Positions 30,791 to 41,213 of a DNA stretch of 64,000 nucleotides are shown here, one piece after another. Each line of letters starts with the position of its first letter. The first letter of the stretch is position 1. Both the position numbers and the translations under genes were made by a program. The notes beneath the pieces are model-generated. The model ran no database searches. It had not been told where the DNA came from and was given only the letters and a program-made list of their open reading frames with translations. Source of the DNA: Bartonella sp. JB63 (lineage in GTDB: Bacteria > Pseudomonadota > Alphaproteobacteria > Rhizobiales > Rhizobiaceae); the NCBI RefSeq assembly GCF_002022665.1, contig NZ_CP019788.1, positions 1,261,501-1,325,500 of the forward strand, in the 5' to 3' direction.

Positions 30791-30917
30791 ACTGCTCCAT
30801 AACAAACAAACCAACATGCCACCCGAGGACGCAACGCGCTGTCGGATGTTGACCTCTGGGATCTTTTTATACCTCAATAGGGGTCCCAGGCGGTGGATCC
30901 AAATTAATCTTGTTATT
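30791..30917. ncRNA. Candidate structured RNA (three-way junction) upstream of ffh
   Basis: A GC-rich island in AT-rich DNA. On the plus strand CCACC (from about 30820) pairs with GGTGG (about 30891-30896), enclosing two hairpins: CCGAGGACGC-AAC-GCGCTGTCGG (with internal mismatches) and CCTCTGGGA...TCCCAGG around a 17-20-base loop. TAACAA and TTGTTA at the outer edges could extend the closing stem. It could be a plus-strand small RNA or the 5' leader of ffh on the minus strand. It lacks the GGAAGGAAGCAGCC-type loop of SRP RNA. A 6S-like RNA is possible but I cannot confirm it. Confidence 0.5.
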
Positions 30918-31029
30918 GAGTACTATTTTCTTCAAACAACAAAAACCCTTCTTTGTCAAGATATATCACACAGTGCTTTTCTAGATGAAACCTAAAATAA
31001 AAATCACTTATGTCTGTGCAAGAGCGCCA

Positions 31030-31671
31030 TTATTTAATAAGCACAAAATCACCCGTTTCTTGTTCCATACTCCATAACTCACCGTTTGCAATATCAAACC
31101 AAGCACCGTGCACTGTCAAAAATCCTTGATCTTTACGTGCCTTTAACCACGGAAATGTTTCCAAATTCTTTAATGAATAACGAATAGAAAAACGTTCCAA
31201 TGCAGTCTGCTTTTCTAAGAGAGTTATCAATTTATTATTATTGATTACTGCTTCCCTAGCAGGAGCCAAAAGACTTATCCATCGACCAATAAAATCATCT
31301 GATGATAAGGATTTGCATGTTTCATTAAGGACCTCACTAATTCCCCCACAGTGCGCATGACCTAAAATAACAACATGCTTAACTTCAAGTAATTGTACCG
31401 CAAATTCAATAGCAGCTGATGTTGCATGATATTGATGATCAGGAGAAAAAGGAGGAACTAAATTGGCTATATTACGTAATACAAAAATTTCACCTGGATC
31501 CGAATCAAAAATAACCTCTGGTATCGCACGGGAATCACAGCATGCAATCACCAAAGTTTCAGGTTTCTGTCCTTCATTTGCTAACTGCCAATAATGTTCT
31601 ACTTTATTAGTAAAATGATTCGTTATAAAGGATTGATAACCTTTTAAAAGTTTTTCTGGTAAATGTGCCAT
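31030..31671 (-). CDS. Beta-class carbonic anhydrase
   Basis: Interconverts CO2 and bicarbonate. The zinc and active-site residues are visible: C44 and D46 with R48 in CCDSR, H105 and C108 in GHAHCGG. The 213 residues are the usual size and there is no signal peptide, so it is cytoplasmic. It is upstream of ffh in the same orientation with the candidate RNA between them, and divergent from the glutamate dehydrogenase gene. Bicarbonate would feed carboxylases such as acetyl-CoA carboxylase, whose accA is at the right end of the window. Confidence 0.95.
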   Translation of the reverse strand: MAHLPEKLLKGYQSFITNHFTNKVEHYWQLANEGQKPETLVIACCDSRAIPEVIFDSDPGEIFVLRNIANLVPPFSPDHQYHATSAAIEFAVQLLEVKHVVILGHAHCGGISEVLNETCKSLSSDDFIGRWISLLAPAREAVINNNKLITLLEKQTALERFSIRYSLKNLETFPWLKARKDQGFLTVHGAWFDIANGELWSMEQETGDFVLIK

Positions 31672-31946
31672 ATGTATTTACTTTCACTGTAAACTTCAAA
31701 AATATGCTCTTACCCCACAAAATAAAATTAATGAAAATATTTTTATCAACCTCATAATATACTTTTTTAAAACAACAAAACTATTTTTACGAAACACTTT
31801 TTACAAAGTGGAATAATAATTTTATTATTAACTGCAATAAATAACTATTCACTTAAAAAGGAAGATGTTACAGTGTAGAAAATTGAATAAGGACCTGTTC
31901 TTAACTTAAAGAAAAGGTTGCCACAATAAATAAAGGGAGGATGATT

Positions 31947-34900
31947 GTGTCAACACAAATAGCATTAGACATAACGAGCACTCAAAATAAAATCGAACAA
32001 ATCCTTTTTGCTCATACAGATAAAGAAGACATTGCTTTATATAAAGAGGATGAGCTTCAAAAAGCTAAAAATGTAGCCCTTGAAGCATTTGATTCCCACC
32101 AAACAGGTAAAAGCACAATTTGCTTTGAACACACCTTAACGCGCAATGATAAACCTATAACCGCTATTACATTGGTTAATGATAACAAACCTTTTCTTCT
32201 TGATTCTGTTTTGCATGTCTTTAAACAACAAATAAATCACATTTATCTGATCGCCCATCCTGTTATTGAATGCACCTCTGGAAAACGCGTTAGCTTGATG
32301 CAGATCCACATTGAAGCATTAAACCAAGAACAAACCAAAAAGCTTAAAGATGAGCTTACCCTAGTCCTTGAACAAGTCAATGCCGCTGTACAAGACTGGA
32401 AACCGATGCTTGAAGAAGTCAAGAAGCATATTCATACCTATCAAACAAATCTTCCATCTAGCTACCAAAATGAAGGTGTAAAAGCCATTGAATTTCTTGA
32501 ATGGCTTATGGATAATAATTTCATTTTCCTTGGAATGCGTACCTATGACTTTACCGAAAGCAAAGAGCCAAAAAAAGCCTTTAAAACCGGTAGTATTGAA
32601 TTAGGTATCCTTACTGATGCTTCTATTCGCATTATTGGTGATGCAGGTGTAGAAGAACGTCCTAAAGAAGTCTTATCCTTTATGGAAAGCAACAATCTAC
32701 TTATTGTTACAAAAGCCAATAGCCGCTCAAAAATTCACCGTCCTGTTTGGTTAGATTATATTGGTATTAAGATTTTTGATAAAGAAGGCTCTCTATGTGG
32801 AGAATTACGTATTGTTGGGTTGTTTACATCCTCTGCCTATACACACTCTATTCTACAAATTCCTTTTTTAAAAGAAAAAGCTGAGATCATTATTCAACGT
32901 CTTGGATATAATCAGGCTGACTATTCTGGAAAAGCACTGATGAGTGTCTTAGAAACCTATCCAAGAGATGAGATGTTTCGCTCTGATGTTGATACATTGA
33001 CAAAAAATGCTGAGCTTATCATGCAATTGGATGAACGTCCACGCTTAAGAGTACTCGCTCACACTGATCCTTTTGGACGTTTTGTTTCCATTTTTGTCTA
33101 TGTACCACGTAACCAATATAGTAGCAATATCCGCGAAAAAATTGGAACATACTTTATTGAAACTTATAAAGGTGATTTTTTTGAATCTTATCCGCTCTTC
33201 TTAGAAAGTACGCTTATCCGCGTTCATTATATTATTCATCGCAAAGGAAGTCATAGTGCTCCTGTAATTGAACGAACCACACTTGAACATCATGTTCGCT
33301 CTATAACACGAAATTGGGAAGATAGTATTCAAACCGTAGCTCTTATTCATAAAGCAACAGATCAACAAATACTTTTAGCCAGCCAATTTCCTAATAGCTA
33401 CCGTGACTTATTTTCAGCAGAAGATGCAATTAAAGATGCTGACCACATTTTAAGCCTTAATAATGAAAAACCTCTTTTCGTTACTTTTTATCGTTCCCAC
33501 AATAAAGAAAAACAAAATATTTCTCTTAGACTTTTTCAACGTAATGAAGCGCTTGCTCTTTCCAAACGTGTACCACTTCTTGAAAATATGGGCTTTCGTG
33601 TTATTGCCGAACAAACATTGGAACTTCCAGATGGCTACGGGTGTTCTGTATATCTTCACGATATGCAATTAGAAAGCGCTTTCCAACTCGGTATTGATCT
33701 CGACAAAAATGCACAAAAACATGCTGAAACATTTGAAGCCGTTTGGGAACAAAATGCTGACAACGACGCCTTTAATGCCTTAACACAAACAGCTCAACTC
33801 AATTGGCGCGAAATTGTTATCTTGCGTCATTATGGGCGCTATCTCCAACAAACTGGAATTCCTTATTCACAGAAACGCGTTGCTCAAACTTTAAATGCCT
33901 ATCCTGATATCACTCAAGATCTTTATACTTTATTTCATTTGAAATTTCATCAAAGCCATAAAGAAAAAGAACGACTCAAAAATGAACAAATCATTCAGCA
34001 ACGTATTGAAGAAAAATTGCAGAAAGTACCAAGTTTAGATGATGATCTTATTTTGCGTCGTTATCGTAATCTTATTATTGCAAGCTTACGGACGAATGCC
34101 TATTCCCCTCTTCCTAATGGCAATCCACAGCGTATCATAGCAACCAAATTAAATCCACGCCAAATTGAAGGCTTACCTGAACCGCGTCCTTACCGAGAAA
34201 TTTTTGTTTATGGGCCTGAAGTTGAAGGCGTCCATCTACGCTTTGGTCCTATTGCCCGTGGTGGTATTCGTTGGTCTGACCGTGCACTGGATTATCGTAC
34301 TGAAATATTAGACCTCGTTAAAGCTCAACAAGTTAAAAACGCCGTTATTGTTCCTGTAGGTGCGAAAGGTGGATTTTTTCCTCATCGCCTTCCTCAAACT
34401 AATGATCGTGCCATTTTAACAGAAGCTGCAAGACAAGCTTACACAAACTATATTGCAGCACTCCTTTCTATTACTGATAACCTAATCGATGGTAAAATAT
34501 ACCCACCTCAAAATGTAATTTGTCATGATGGTGACGATCCTTATTTTGTTGTTGCTGCAGATAAAGGTACTGCAACCTTTTCTGATACAGCCAATGCTAT
34601 TAGCCAAGCAAATAATTTTTGGCTTGATGATGCTTTTGCTTCCGGAGGATCAGCAGGATATGACCATAAAGCTATTGGTATTACAGCTAAAGGTGTATGG
34701 GAAGCTGTAAAAAGACATTTTCGAGAATCATTTAATCACGATATCCAAACAACACCTTTTACCTGCATTGGAGTTGGTGATATGTCAGGTGATGTTTTTG
34801 GAAATGGGATGTTACTTTCTCAAAAAACAAAGCTTGTCGCTGCCTTTGACCATCGCGACATTTTTATCGATCCAGAACCAAATATAGCAGAAAGTTATGC

Positions 34901-36656
34901 GGAGCGTATGCGCCTCTTCCAACTTCCTCGTTCAAGCTGGCAAGATTATGACCAAACAAAACTCTCAAAAGGTGGTGGTATTTTCTCACGAACAACCAAA
35001 ACTATCACTCTTTCTCCTGAAGCAGCACAAGCTATTGGCTTTGAAAAACAAACAGGAACGCCCTTTGAAATTATTACGGCCATTTTAAAAGCTCCTGTAG
35101 ATCTTTTATGGTTTGGTGGTATTGGAACTTATATTCGCGCAACAACGGAAACCGATACTCAAGTGGGCGATCGCACCAACGATGCTATCCGCATTACTGG
35201 TGAACAAGTGCGAGCCAAAGTCATTGGTGAAGGAGCTAACCTCGGTCTTACGCAACGCGGTCGGATTGAATATGTCTTAAACGGCGGACGATGCAATACC
35301 GATGCCATTGATAATTCCGCAGGCGTTAATTGTTCTGATCTTGAAGTGAATATCAAAATTGTTCTTGCCTCAGCTCTACGTGCAAAAAAACTTACTCGTG
35401 AAGCCCGTAATGAATTGTTGAAAAAAATGACCCCACAAGTTGAACAATTAGTCTTGCGGAATAACTATTTGCAAACCCTTTCGCTTTCTTTAGCTGAAAA
35501 ACGAAGTATTATTGATTTACCTTATCAAATACGTTTTATGCATGATTTAGAACAGAAAAAACTTTTAGATCGTAGAGTTGAAATTCTCCCTAATGAACAA
35601 ATCTTGCGCCAAAGAATTAGCCAAAATCAAGGACTTATACGCCAAGAACTCGCAGTTATTTTCGCTTATGCTAAATTAACTCTGCAAGAAGAAATTGCTA
35701 AAAATCCCATTGTTGATAATCGTTATTTCGATACAACCTTGTTGAATTATTTTCCAACCCAACTTCAACAAAACTTTAAAAAGGAAATCATTGAACATCA
35801 ACTACGTCGTGATATTATTGCAACGGTCATTGCTAATGATATTGTCAATCGTGGTGGACCTACTTTTGTTAATCACTTGCAAGATATAACAGGCCAAAAA
35901 ACTGAAAACATCATTCGCGTTTTCATCGTCATCCGAGATAGTTTTGAAATTCCTCAGCTTTCTAACGAAATTGATAATTTGGATAATAAAATACCGGGGT
36001 TGAATCAAAATAAATTCTATGCAGCAATCACCTCAATGCTTTTTGAAGCAACCAATTGGGGCTTGCGCAATATGGATCTCTCAGTACCATTAGAGGAACT
36101 TGTGCAAACAATTAAAACAGCTCGTAGCCTGATTGAAAAAAAGCTTATGCACGTCAATGATCAAGATATCAGTCAAAAAATTGAGGAAAAAGCGACGCAA
36201 TACAATGAAGAAGGAGCACCAAAAGCTTTAGCAACACAATTAGCTCTTTTAGAAATTTCTCCAATGATCTGTGATATTTCCTTGATTGCAGAACAAAGTA
36301 AAAGCGACCTTATGAAAACCGCAAAAATCTATTTCTCACTTGCCCAGATTATTCGTATAAATCGCATTAATGAAGCAAGCCAGACTGTTCCTATTCTTGA
36401 TTATTACGATGGTATGGCCTTAAGTGAAGCTAAAGAAAATATTGCTGAAAGCTTGCGACAAATTATTATAAAAATCTTAAAAAATTATAGTGAAAAAAAT
36501 GATCCTCTAGCAGCTTGGATAAAATCCGATGAAGATCAAATTCACAATATTATCAACCGCGTTAATACCTTGATTGAAGGTGATCTAAATATTTCTCGCT
36601 TTACTTTTACAGCAAGCATGATTGCTCAACTCAAAAATACTGCTTTTCAAACTTAA
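31947..36656 (+). CDS. NAD-specific glutamate dehydrogenase, 180-kDa class
   Basis: Very large GDH converting glutamate to 2-oxoglutarate and ammonium, which lets the cell use glutamate as carbon source. About 1569 residues, the usual class size. The N-terminal half holds the ACT-like regulatory regions; the catalytic part begins around residue 700 (LRFGPIARGGIRWSDR, VKNAVIVPVGAKGGF, GIGVGDMSGDVFGNGML, ADGAN-like VIGEGANLGLTQRGR). An ATG at 31941 directly abuts the GGGAGG site, so the GTG at 31947, six bases from it, is the likelier start. Stands alone, divergent from carbonic anhydrase. Confidence 0.96.
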   Translation: MSTQIALDITSTQNKIEQILFAHTDKEDIALYKEDELQKAKNVALEAFDSHQTGKSTICFEHTLTRNDKPITAITLVNDNKPFLLDSVLHVFKQQINHIYLIAHPVIECTSGKRVSLMQIHIEALNQEQTKKLKDELTLVLEQVNAAVQDWKPMLEEVKKHIHTYQTNLPSSYQNEGVKAIEFLEWLMDNNFIFLGMRTYDFTESKEPKKAFKTGSIELGILTDASIRIIGDAGVEERPKEVLSFMESNNLLIVTKANSRSKIHRPVWLDYIGIKIFDKEGSLCGELRIVGLFTSSAYTHSILQIPFLKEKAEIIIQRLGYNQADYSGKALMSVLETYPRDEMFRSDVDTLTKNAELIMQLDERPRLRVLAHTDPFGRFVSIFVYVPRNQYSSNIREKIGTYFIETYKGDFFESYPLFLESTLIRVHYIIHRKGSHSAPVIERTTLEHHVRSITRNWEDSIQTVALIHKATDQQILLASQFPNSYRDLFSAEDAIKDADHILSLNNEKPLFVTFYRSHNKEKQNISLRLFQRNEALALSKRVPLLENMGFRVIAEQTLELPDGYGCSVYLHDMQLESAFQLGIDLDKNAQKHAETFEAVWEQNADNDAFNALTQTAQLNWREIVILRHYGRYLQQTGIPYSQKRVAQTLNAYPDITQDLYTLFHLKFHQSHKEKERLKNEQIIQQRIEEKLQKVPSLDDDLILRRYRNLIIASLRTNAYSPLPNGNPQRIIATKLNPRQIEGLPEPRPYREIFVYGPEVEGVHLRFGPIARGGIRWSDRALDYRTEILDLVKAQQVKNAVIVPVGAKGGFFPHRLPQTNDRAILTEAARQAYTNYIAALLSITDNLIDGKIYPPQNVICHDGDDPYFVVAADKGTATFSDTANAISQANNFWLDDAFASGGSAGYDHKAIGITAKGVWEAVKRHFRESFNHDIQTTPFTCIGVGDMSGDVFGNGMLLSQKTKLVAAFDHRDIFIDPEPNIAESYAERMRLFQLPRSSWQDYDQTKLSKGGGIFSRTTKTITLSPEAAQAIGFEKQTGTPFEIITAILKAPVDLLWFGGIGTYIRATTETDTQVGDRTNDAIRITGEQVRAKVIGEGANLGLTQRGRIEYVLNGGRCNTDAIDNSAGVNCSDLEVNIKIVLASALRAKKLTREARNELLKKMTPQVEQLVLRNNYLQTLSLSLAEKRSIIDLPYQIRFMHDLEQKKLLDRRVEILPNEQILRQRISQNQGLIRQELAVIFAYAKLTLQEEIAKNPIVDNRYFDTTLLNYFPTQLQQNFKKEIIEHQLRRDIIATVIANDIVNRGGPTFVNHLQDITGQKTENIIRVFIVIRDSFEIPQLSNEIDNLDNKIPGLNQNKFYAAITSMLFEATNWGLRNMDLSVPLEELVQTIKTARSLIEKKLMHVNDQDISQKIEEKATQYNEEGAPKALATQLALLEISPMICDISLIAEQSKSDLMKTAKIYFSLAQIIRINRINEASQTVPILDYYDGMALSEAKENIAESLRQIIIKILKNYSEKNDPLAAWIKSDEDQIHNIINRVNTLIEGDLNISRFTFTASMIAQLKNTAFQT

Positions 36657-36960
36657 AAATACTAACAACTAATTTTAGAAATCTTATTTATCTTCTCTCA
36701 GATTATGTGCGAGAAGATAAATGTGATGTTTTCTGCTTTTAAAAAGGAACCAAAATAAATAATGAGGATCACTGGCATTACTTTACTCATGCTAAAAATG
36801 ATTAATATCAACCTACGCTAATAGCGGAATAAGTCATAACAAAGAGCTTGCTAAGCTCACTCCTCATTGCGCGCTTTTCCTCCAAAAAATGATTTATGCT
36901 CTTTTGGATTTTTTGATATTATATTGTTCGACACAACTTACTAAATTAAAATTCTTCTTC
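36657..36960. other. Spacer between convergent genes
   Basis: Holds the hairpin at 36687-36721 and otherwise no gene or repeat I can support. Confidence 0.5.
36687..36721 (+). terminator. Hairpin downstream of glutamate dehydrogenase
   Basis: Perfect 11-base inverted repeat TTTATCTTCTC/GAGAAGATAAA with a 13-base loop, 30 bases after the stop. A T-rich run follows only after a gap, so termination efficiency is uncertain; it could also protect the 3' end. Confidence 0.5.
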
Positions 36961-37746
36961 TTAAGAAAAATTTTCAGAATCAATAAAGTTCTTAATTCCA
37001 ATATTACAAGCAGTTGGAACACCAAAAATTTGTTGTAATGTATTGTCAAACCATTCGCACAAAATTTGACCATAAAGTGAATAACCTTTTAAATGTGCAA
37101 AAGCAGACTGAGCACCTTTTTTAGTCAATTCTTGAGATGAGTGTACTAGCCAATTTTGTATCATTTTACGCGTTAATTCAGGATGAAATTGTAAACCCCA
37201 TGCATTTTTACCATAACGAAAAGCTTGTATGGGATATGTTCGACCGGTTGCCAAAAGAACAGCTTCTTTAGGCAAATCGTAGATACCTTCATTATGTAAA
37301 TGATAAACCATTTCTGGCCAATTCATAAGTGCCTTTCCTTGCAAAGTTCCTTCCAATGGATACCAACCAATTTCTACACTTTCATCATTTTTTTTAGCAA
37401 CACATGCACCCAAATTTTTTGCGAGCATCTGTGCTCCAAGGCAAATCCCTAAAAAAGGTTTATTGTCTTTCAAAGATAATGAAATCCAATCAATTTCCTC
37501 ATTAATATATAAATTCTTATCATTCACACTCATCGGCCCCCCTAAAATGACAACGCCAGCGTGATGTTTTAATGTTTTGGGAAGTTTTTGCCCTAAAATA
37601 GGATAATAAAAATCAAGAGCAAAACCATTTCTTTGTAAAAATTGCCCTAAAAAACCAGTCTGAGAAGATTGACTATGCAAAACCACTGCAATTTTAAGTT
37701 TACTTTTTCTTTGTTTTTTATCAAGACATGCTTTTGCTAAAAACAT
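36961..37746 (-). CDS. Class I glutamine amidotransferase, stand-alone
   Basis: A 261-residue GATase1 domain protein like those related to GMP synthase amidotransferase. The nucleophile elbow is PFLGICLGAQML and the His-Glu pair lies in LQFHPELT, completing the triad. The VVILGGPMSV segment forms the oxyanion region. No synthetase domain is attached, so the acceptor of the released ammonia, or an alternative such as gamma-glutamyl hydrolysis, is unknown. It follows a 90-base gap after hemY in transcription-opposite position (its stop faces the dehydrogenase gene). Confidence 0.88.
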   Translation of the reverse strand: MFLAKACLDKKQRKSKLKIAVVLHSQSSQTGFLGQFLQRNGFALDFYYPILGQKLPKTLKHHAGVVILGGPMSVNDKNLYINEEIDWISLSLKDNKPFLGICLGAQMLAKNLGACVAKKNDESVEIGWYPLEGTLQGKALMNWPEMVYHLHNEGIYDLPKEAVLLATGRTYPIQAFRYGKNAWGLQFHPELTRKMIQNWLVHSSQELTKKGAQSAFAHLKGYSLYGQILCEWFDNTLQQIFGVPTACNIGIKNFIDSENFS

Positions 37747-37839
37747 TATTTAAACCAATCATTTTCGTAATTAGATTTAATTTAATTTTTTAAAGAATTA
37801 AGAGAAGCTTATTTTTATCAACAATACTTAGAACACACT

Positions 37840-39384
37840 CTAAAATAACTGAAATTTCTCTTTTGGCAAAAAAGCCCCTTCTTTTGCCTCCTTGCTTTCT
37901 AAATTCTCAACATTTAAGTTTGTCTGATCGCCTTTTTTTTTATTTTGTTTTTTTAGTTGCGAATTCAATAAAAAATCACGTCCTATTGATGGTTTTTCTT
38001 CAAAGGATTTATTTTTAACAGCTTCTTTTTCATCTACGTTATCTTTTTTGTCTTCTTTTTTCAGCATCATGCTATCGACTTCTAATGTTATAGGCGAACA
38101 GCGGGGAGGTACTTTCCATTCAAAGCGACCCAATCGACCACTGATTGGAGAAACTGCCGACCAAGAAGAAAAAAAAGAACCATCACAAGCCCATGCGGGA
38201 TCACGTTCTGCACGTAATGCTAAAGACAACCATTGACGACTCCCTCGATCGTTACCTTGTGCTTCTTCAATATCTGCTAACAATAAATAAACACTTTCAC
38301 GTGGATGATAAGTCAATGCTTTTTGTGCATACTCTTTTGCTAATTCCAATTCTCCTGCATCCAGAGCAGCTTTTGCCACAATAAAAGCTGATTCAAATAT
38401 ATCTTTATTATAAGAAGCAAGTGTTTTAGCTCTTTTCAAACGCCCAACTGCGCTTTCTTCTACCCTAAGGTAAAGTGCACCAAAATCAGGATGAGGATTT
38501 TCCTTCCAAGCTTTAATAATTATTTTATCGGCTTTGCGAATTTCTTTTAATTTATAAAAGATGTCTGCCATAACCACCGTTATCGGTACAAAATCAGGCA
38601 TCAATTTATGAGCCTTTAAAATAGCTTTACGTGCCTCTACGAGGTGAGTTTCAACAAGATGAAGCGCTAAGCCACTTAATAGAAGGGCATGGATATACTT
38701 ACGCTCTGCAGTACAATGCTCAGAGCGTGGTAAAGCTATTTGCGCTCGATGAAAAATATCAAGTGCTTTATTCCACTGCCCTTCAGCACTTAATCGATCA
38801 AGGACAAACTGTTGAGCCCATACAAGCGTTGGTGATAAAGTTAGTGCTTCCTCTGCATAGTGCTGCGCTACATCATAAGCTTTCATATTCATGGCTTCAC
38901 GAAACAAACCATAAAGTCCAGCAAGCTTTGTTGGTTCATCTCTTTTCATCTCTTCATACAGAGCAATAGCGTTCATAGAATTTTTTTGTAAAGATAAGAT
39001 TTGAGCTCTTAAAAGTTTTATCAATGGTTCATAATCTTTTACAAGGCGTCTTAATGCGCGCACTTCCATTTTTTGAGCAGCGATATAATCACCAGCGAAA
39101 GCTGCAAGCAGGCCCTGTGTAAGAGCTTTGCTACTCTGTTTTTGATAACGTCTAGAAAAAAAGCTGTATAAATTTCTCGGAAGGGAAAAAATAATTCTAA
39201 AAAACTTCCATAGAAACACTAATATCACTAACAGTATAACAAGCCCACTAATAATCGTAAGAAGTGAGACAGTAAATCGCATCTGCAAAAATGTTATAAC
39301 CAAAAAACTATTATTATTAGCACACCAGCTAAAAATCGCGCCGATCACACAGACAACAAAAACATAAATAAAAATACGTATCAT
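37840..39384 (-). CDS. hemY: HemY-like TPR membrane protein
   Basis: Membrane-anchored tetratricopeptide protein of the proteobacterial HemY_N family, named for its place in hem operons, with no proven enzymatic role. Two membrane helices lie at about 3-24 and 38-62, then an N-terminal HemY domain (RRYQKQSSKALTQGLLAAFAGDY) and several TPR-like helical pairs to about residue 390. The C-terminal ~110 residues are charged and Lys-rich. It lies 12 bases after mic60. In haem-making relatives hemC and hemD precede this pair; they are not here. Confidence 0.9.
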   Translation of the reverse strand: MIRIFIYVFVVCVIGAIFSWCANNNSFLVITFLQMRFTVSLLTIISGLVILLVILVFLWKFFRIIFSLPRNLYSFFSRRYQKQSSKALTQGLLAAFAGDYIAAQKMEVRALRRLVKDYEPLIKLLRAQILSLQKNSMNAIALYEEMKRDEPTKLAGLYGLFREAMNMKAYDVAQHYAEEALTLSPTLVWAQQFVLDRLSAEGQWNKALDIFHRAQIALPRSEHCTAERKYIHALLLSGLALHLVETHLVEARKAILKAHKLMPDFVPITVVMADIFYKLKEIRKADKIIIKAWKENPHPDFGALYLRVEESAVGRLKRAKTLASYNKDIFESAFIVAKAALDAGELELAKEYAQKALTYHPRESVYLLLADIEEAQGNDRGSRQWLSLALRAERDPAWACDGSFFSSWSAVSPISGRLGRFEWKVPPRCSPITLEVDSMMLKKEDKKDNVDEKEAVKNKSFEEKPSIGRDFLLNSQLKKQNKKKGDQTNLNVENLESKEAKEGAFLPKEKFQLF

Positions 39385-39396
39385 TCTTAATCCTAT

Positions 39397-40569
39397 TTAC
39401 ATCTTTGCAGCTTCAGAAGATCCTTTTGGCCTAACAATCAACAACTGCTGCAAAACATGATGGACAGCAAGGTGTTGTTTAAGTTGATCAATAAAATCTA
39501 CCGAAACGTCTTTAGCATTTTGAGGTAAAGCTTGCCACTCAAGCAAAGCTTTTCCGTAATCTCCAGCTTGAATAGCAACTTCCATCCGTGCCACAATTGC
39601 AGGTACTGTTGTCCCTTCGACATATCCAATTGGACGTGAGACAATAAGACTTTTTATCCATGTCCTAACCTTATTTAAAAAATCAGCATTCGATACAACA
39701 TTGTTTTGTGTACCAACAATTTCATCTGCAACATAAGCAAAATCAGCCGAAAGCTTTGCAGGACTTGGAAGACCGGTACTTGCTGTTTTCTGTAATAAAT
39801 CAAATCCCGCAACAGAAGGTGCAAAATATCGCACTGTTTCCAATTCACTCACATAAGATCCACCACGATCTATAGCGTTTTTTAACGCACTTACTGCAAC
39901 AAACATTGCAGTATTTATCCCATCTTTACCGTTATTTTGAGCAAGTATATCTTTTTTTATATTATCTAACTGTTGTTTCAAGGTGATAATATCGTTTCTA
40001 TTACTTTTCCCAACAAACAAAGCTGTCTTTACATCTTCTGATATTCTAATCAAAGCTTGTACATGCTTTTCGAAAGTATCTACTTTTTCTTCTAAGATTG
40101 CAAAAGCTTTGCTTTTCTCTTCCTGAAAAGCTGTACCCTCTTGAAAAATCTTAACATGTTGTGATGAAAAAGAAGAAAAATCTGTTTTCAATATATCAAG
40201 TTGTTGCAGCACATAATTCAACTGTCTTTTTATTTCTTCTGCTTTTTCTCTTTCGTGTAAAGTAATCTGCAGATTTTTTTCTTCTTTAAAACGATCAACT
40301 ATTAAAAAAGAAGGAAGAAAACCTGCCTTTTGAATTCCTACCCAAAGACTTATGGTGATAAAACTACCAATAATCCCTGAAACCACTAAAGAAGCCAAAG
40401 CAACACTAGATTCACATCTACTTTTGCTCTCAGCACTGCTTTTCTTTGTTATTATTGGCTCTACTGAGTGTTGCGTTTCTTGCTCTGAGTCATGAGCTAT
40501 AATTTCAGATTTAACAACAGGTTCCTTATGACTTTTTAATTTTTCTTTTGATCTTGAAGAATCTACCAT
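39397..40569 (-). CDS. Mitofilin/Mic60-like inner membrane protein
   Basis: Alphaproteobacterial homologue of mitochondrial Mic60 (COG4223), which shapes inner membranes and links them to the outer membrane. About 390 residues: a charged, low-complexity N-terminus, one membrane helix (about 48-72), a long coiled coil (about 85-205), then the conserved C-terminal mitofilin region (VSALKNAIDRGGSYVSELETV, RMEVAIQAGDYGKALLEWQAL). I start at the ATG at 40569 (MVDSSRSKEK), since the AGGAAAA site fits it; the frame opens seven codons earlier. It is upstream of and almost joined to hemY. Confidence 0.87.
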   Translation of the reverse strand: MVDSSRSKEKLKSHKEPVVKSEIIAHDSEQETQHSVEPIITKKSSAESKSRCESSVALASLVVSGIIGSFITISLWVGIQKAGFLPSFLIVDRFKEEKNLQITLHEREKAEEIKRQLNYVLQQLDILKTDFSSFSSQHVKIFQEGTAFQEEKSKAFAILEEKVDTFEKHVQALIRISEDVKTALFVGKSNRNDIITLKQQLDNIKKDILAQNNGKDGINTAMFVAVSALKNAIDRGGSYVSELETVRYFAPSVAGFDLLQKTASTGLPSPAKLSADFAYVADEIVGTQNNVVSNADFLNKVRTWIKSLIVSRPIGYVEGTTVPAIVARMEVAIQAGDYGKALLEWQALPQNAKDVSVDFIDQLKQHLAVHHVLQQLLIVRPKGSSEAAKM

Positions 40570-41213
40570 AATGATCACTTTTCCTATCACATGCTTTTTT
40601 ACAATACGATAACAAAATGAAAAAACTTTAAAACTAGGTGTTTTTTAAATAATATCCTTTATTGCAATGGTTCTTCTTATAAACAGTGTATAATATTTTA
40701 AAATTTCGTTTACTAAAAATCCTTTTAAAAAATAAGAATTATGAATATATTTAATTCTATATTTTGTGAACAATCACAAAATAATTTAAAATGGAATTTC
40801 TAAAAGGCTGTAGGAATATAAATATCCAAATGACTTTATTCTTCAATTTTTGACTAAATAATTCATGCGGACATTAGAAAATCCATCAGTCTAATGCTAT
40901 ATGATATTTTTACGAAAATGGTCTAGACAGCATAAACGCTTTAAAGATCCCTTCACAATTTCGTTATTTGTTAAATAATCCAGCTTCGTTTACGAACATA
41001 TATTTCTATAAATTTATCGAGCAAAACCTTAAAAACTCTAAAATCAATTTTCCCTATTGATTTCTGATATATTCCCCGCAGTGTAAAAACAAAAAGACTG
41101 TTTTAAATAGAAATGTAAAATATTTTCTCCATTTTATACAATCATTCTGGTAAACATTGTAATATCTATTGTGCGATTGTTTTTTATTTTTATATATCCC
41201 TAATGAAAAAACT
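40570..41213. other. Spacer between divergent mic60 and yihY
   Basis: About 640 AT-rich bases that must hold both promoters. No ORF with a ribosome site, no tRNA and no strong hairpin were found. The hemC/hemD genes expected here from relatives are absent without recognisable remnants. Confidence 0.5.

Noticed and set aside
30791..30917. SRP 4.5S RNA next to ffh
   Set aside because: The conserved SRP RNA loop (GGAAGGAAGCAGCC type) is absent on both strands, so I kept only a general structured-RNA call.
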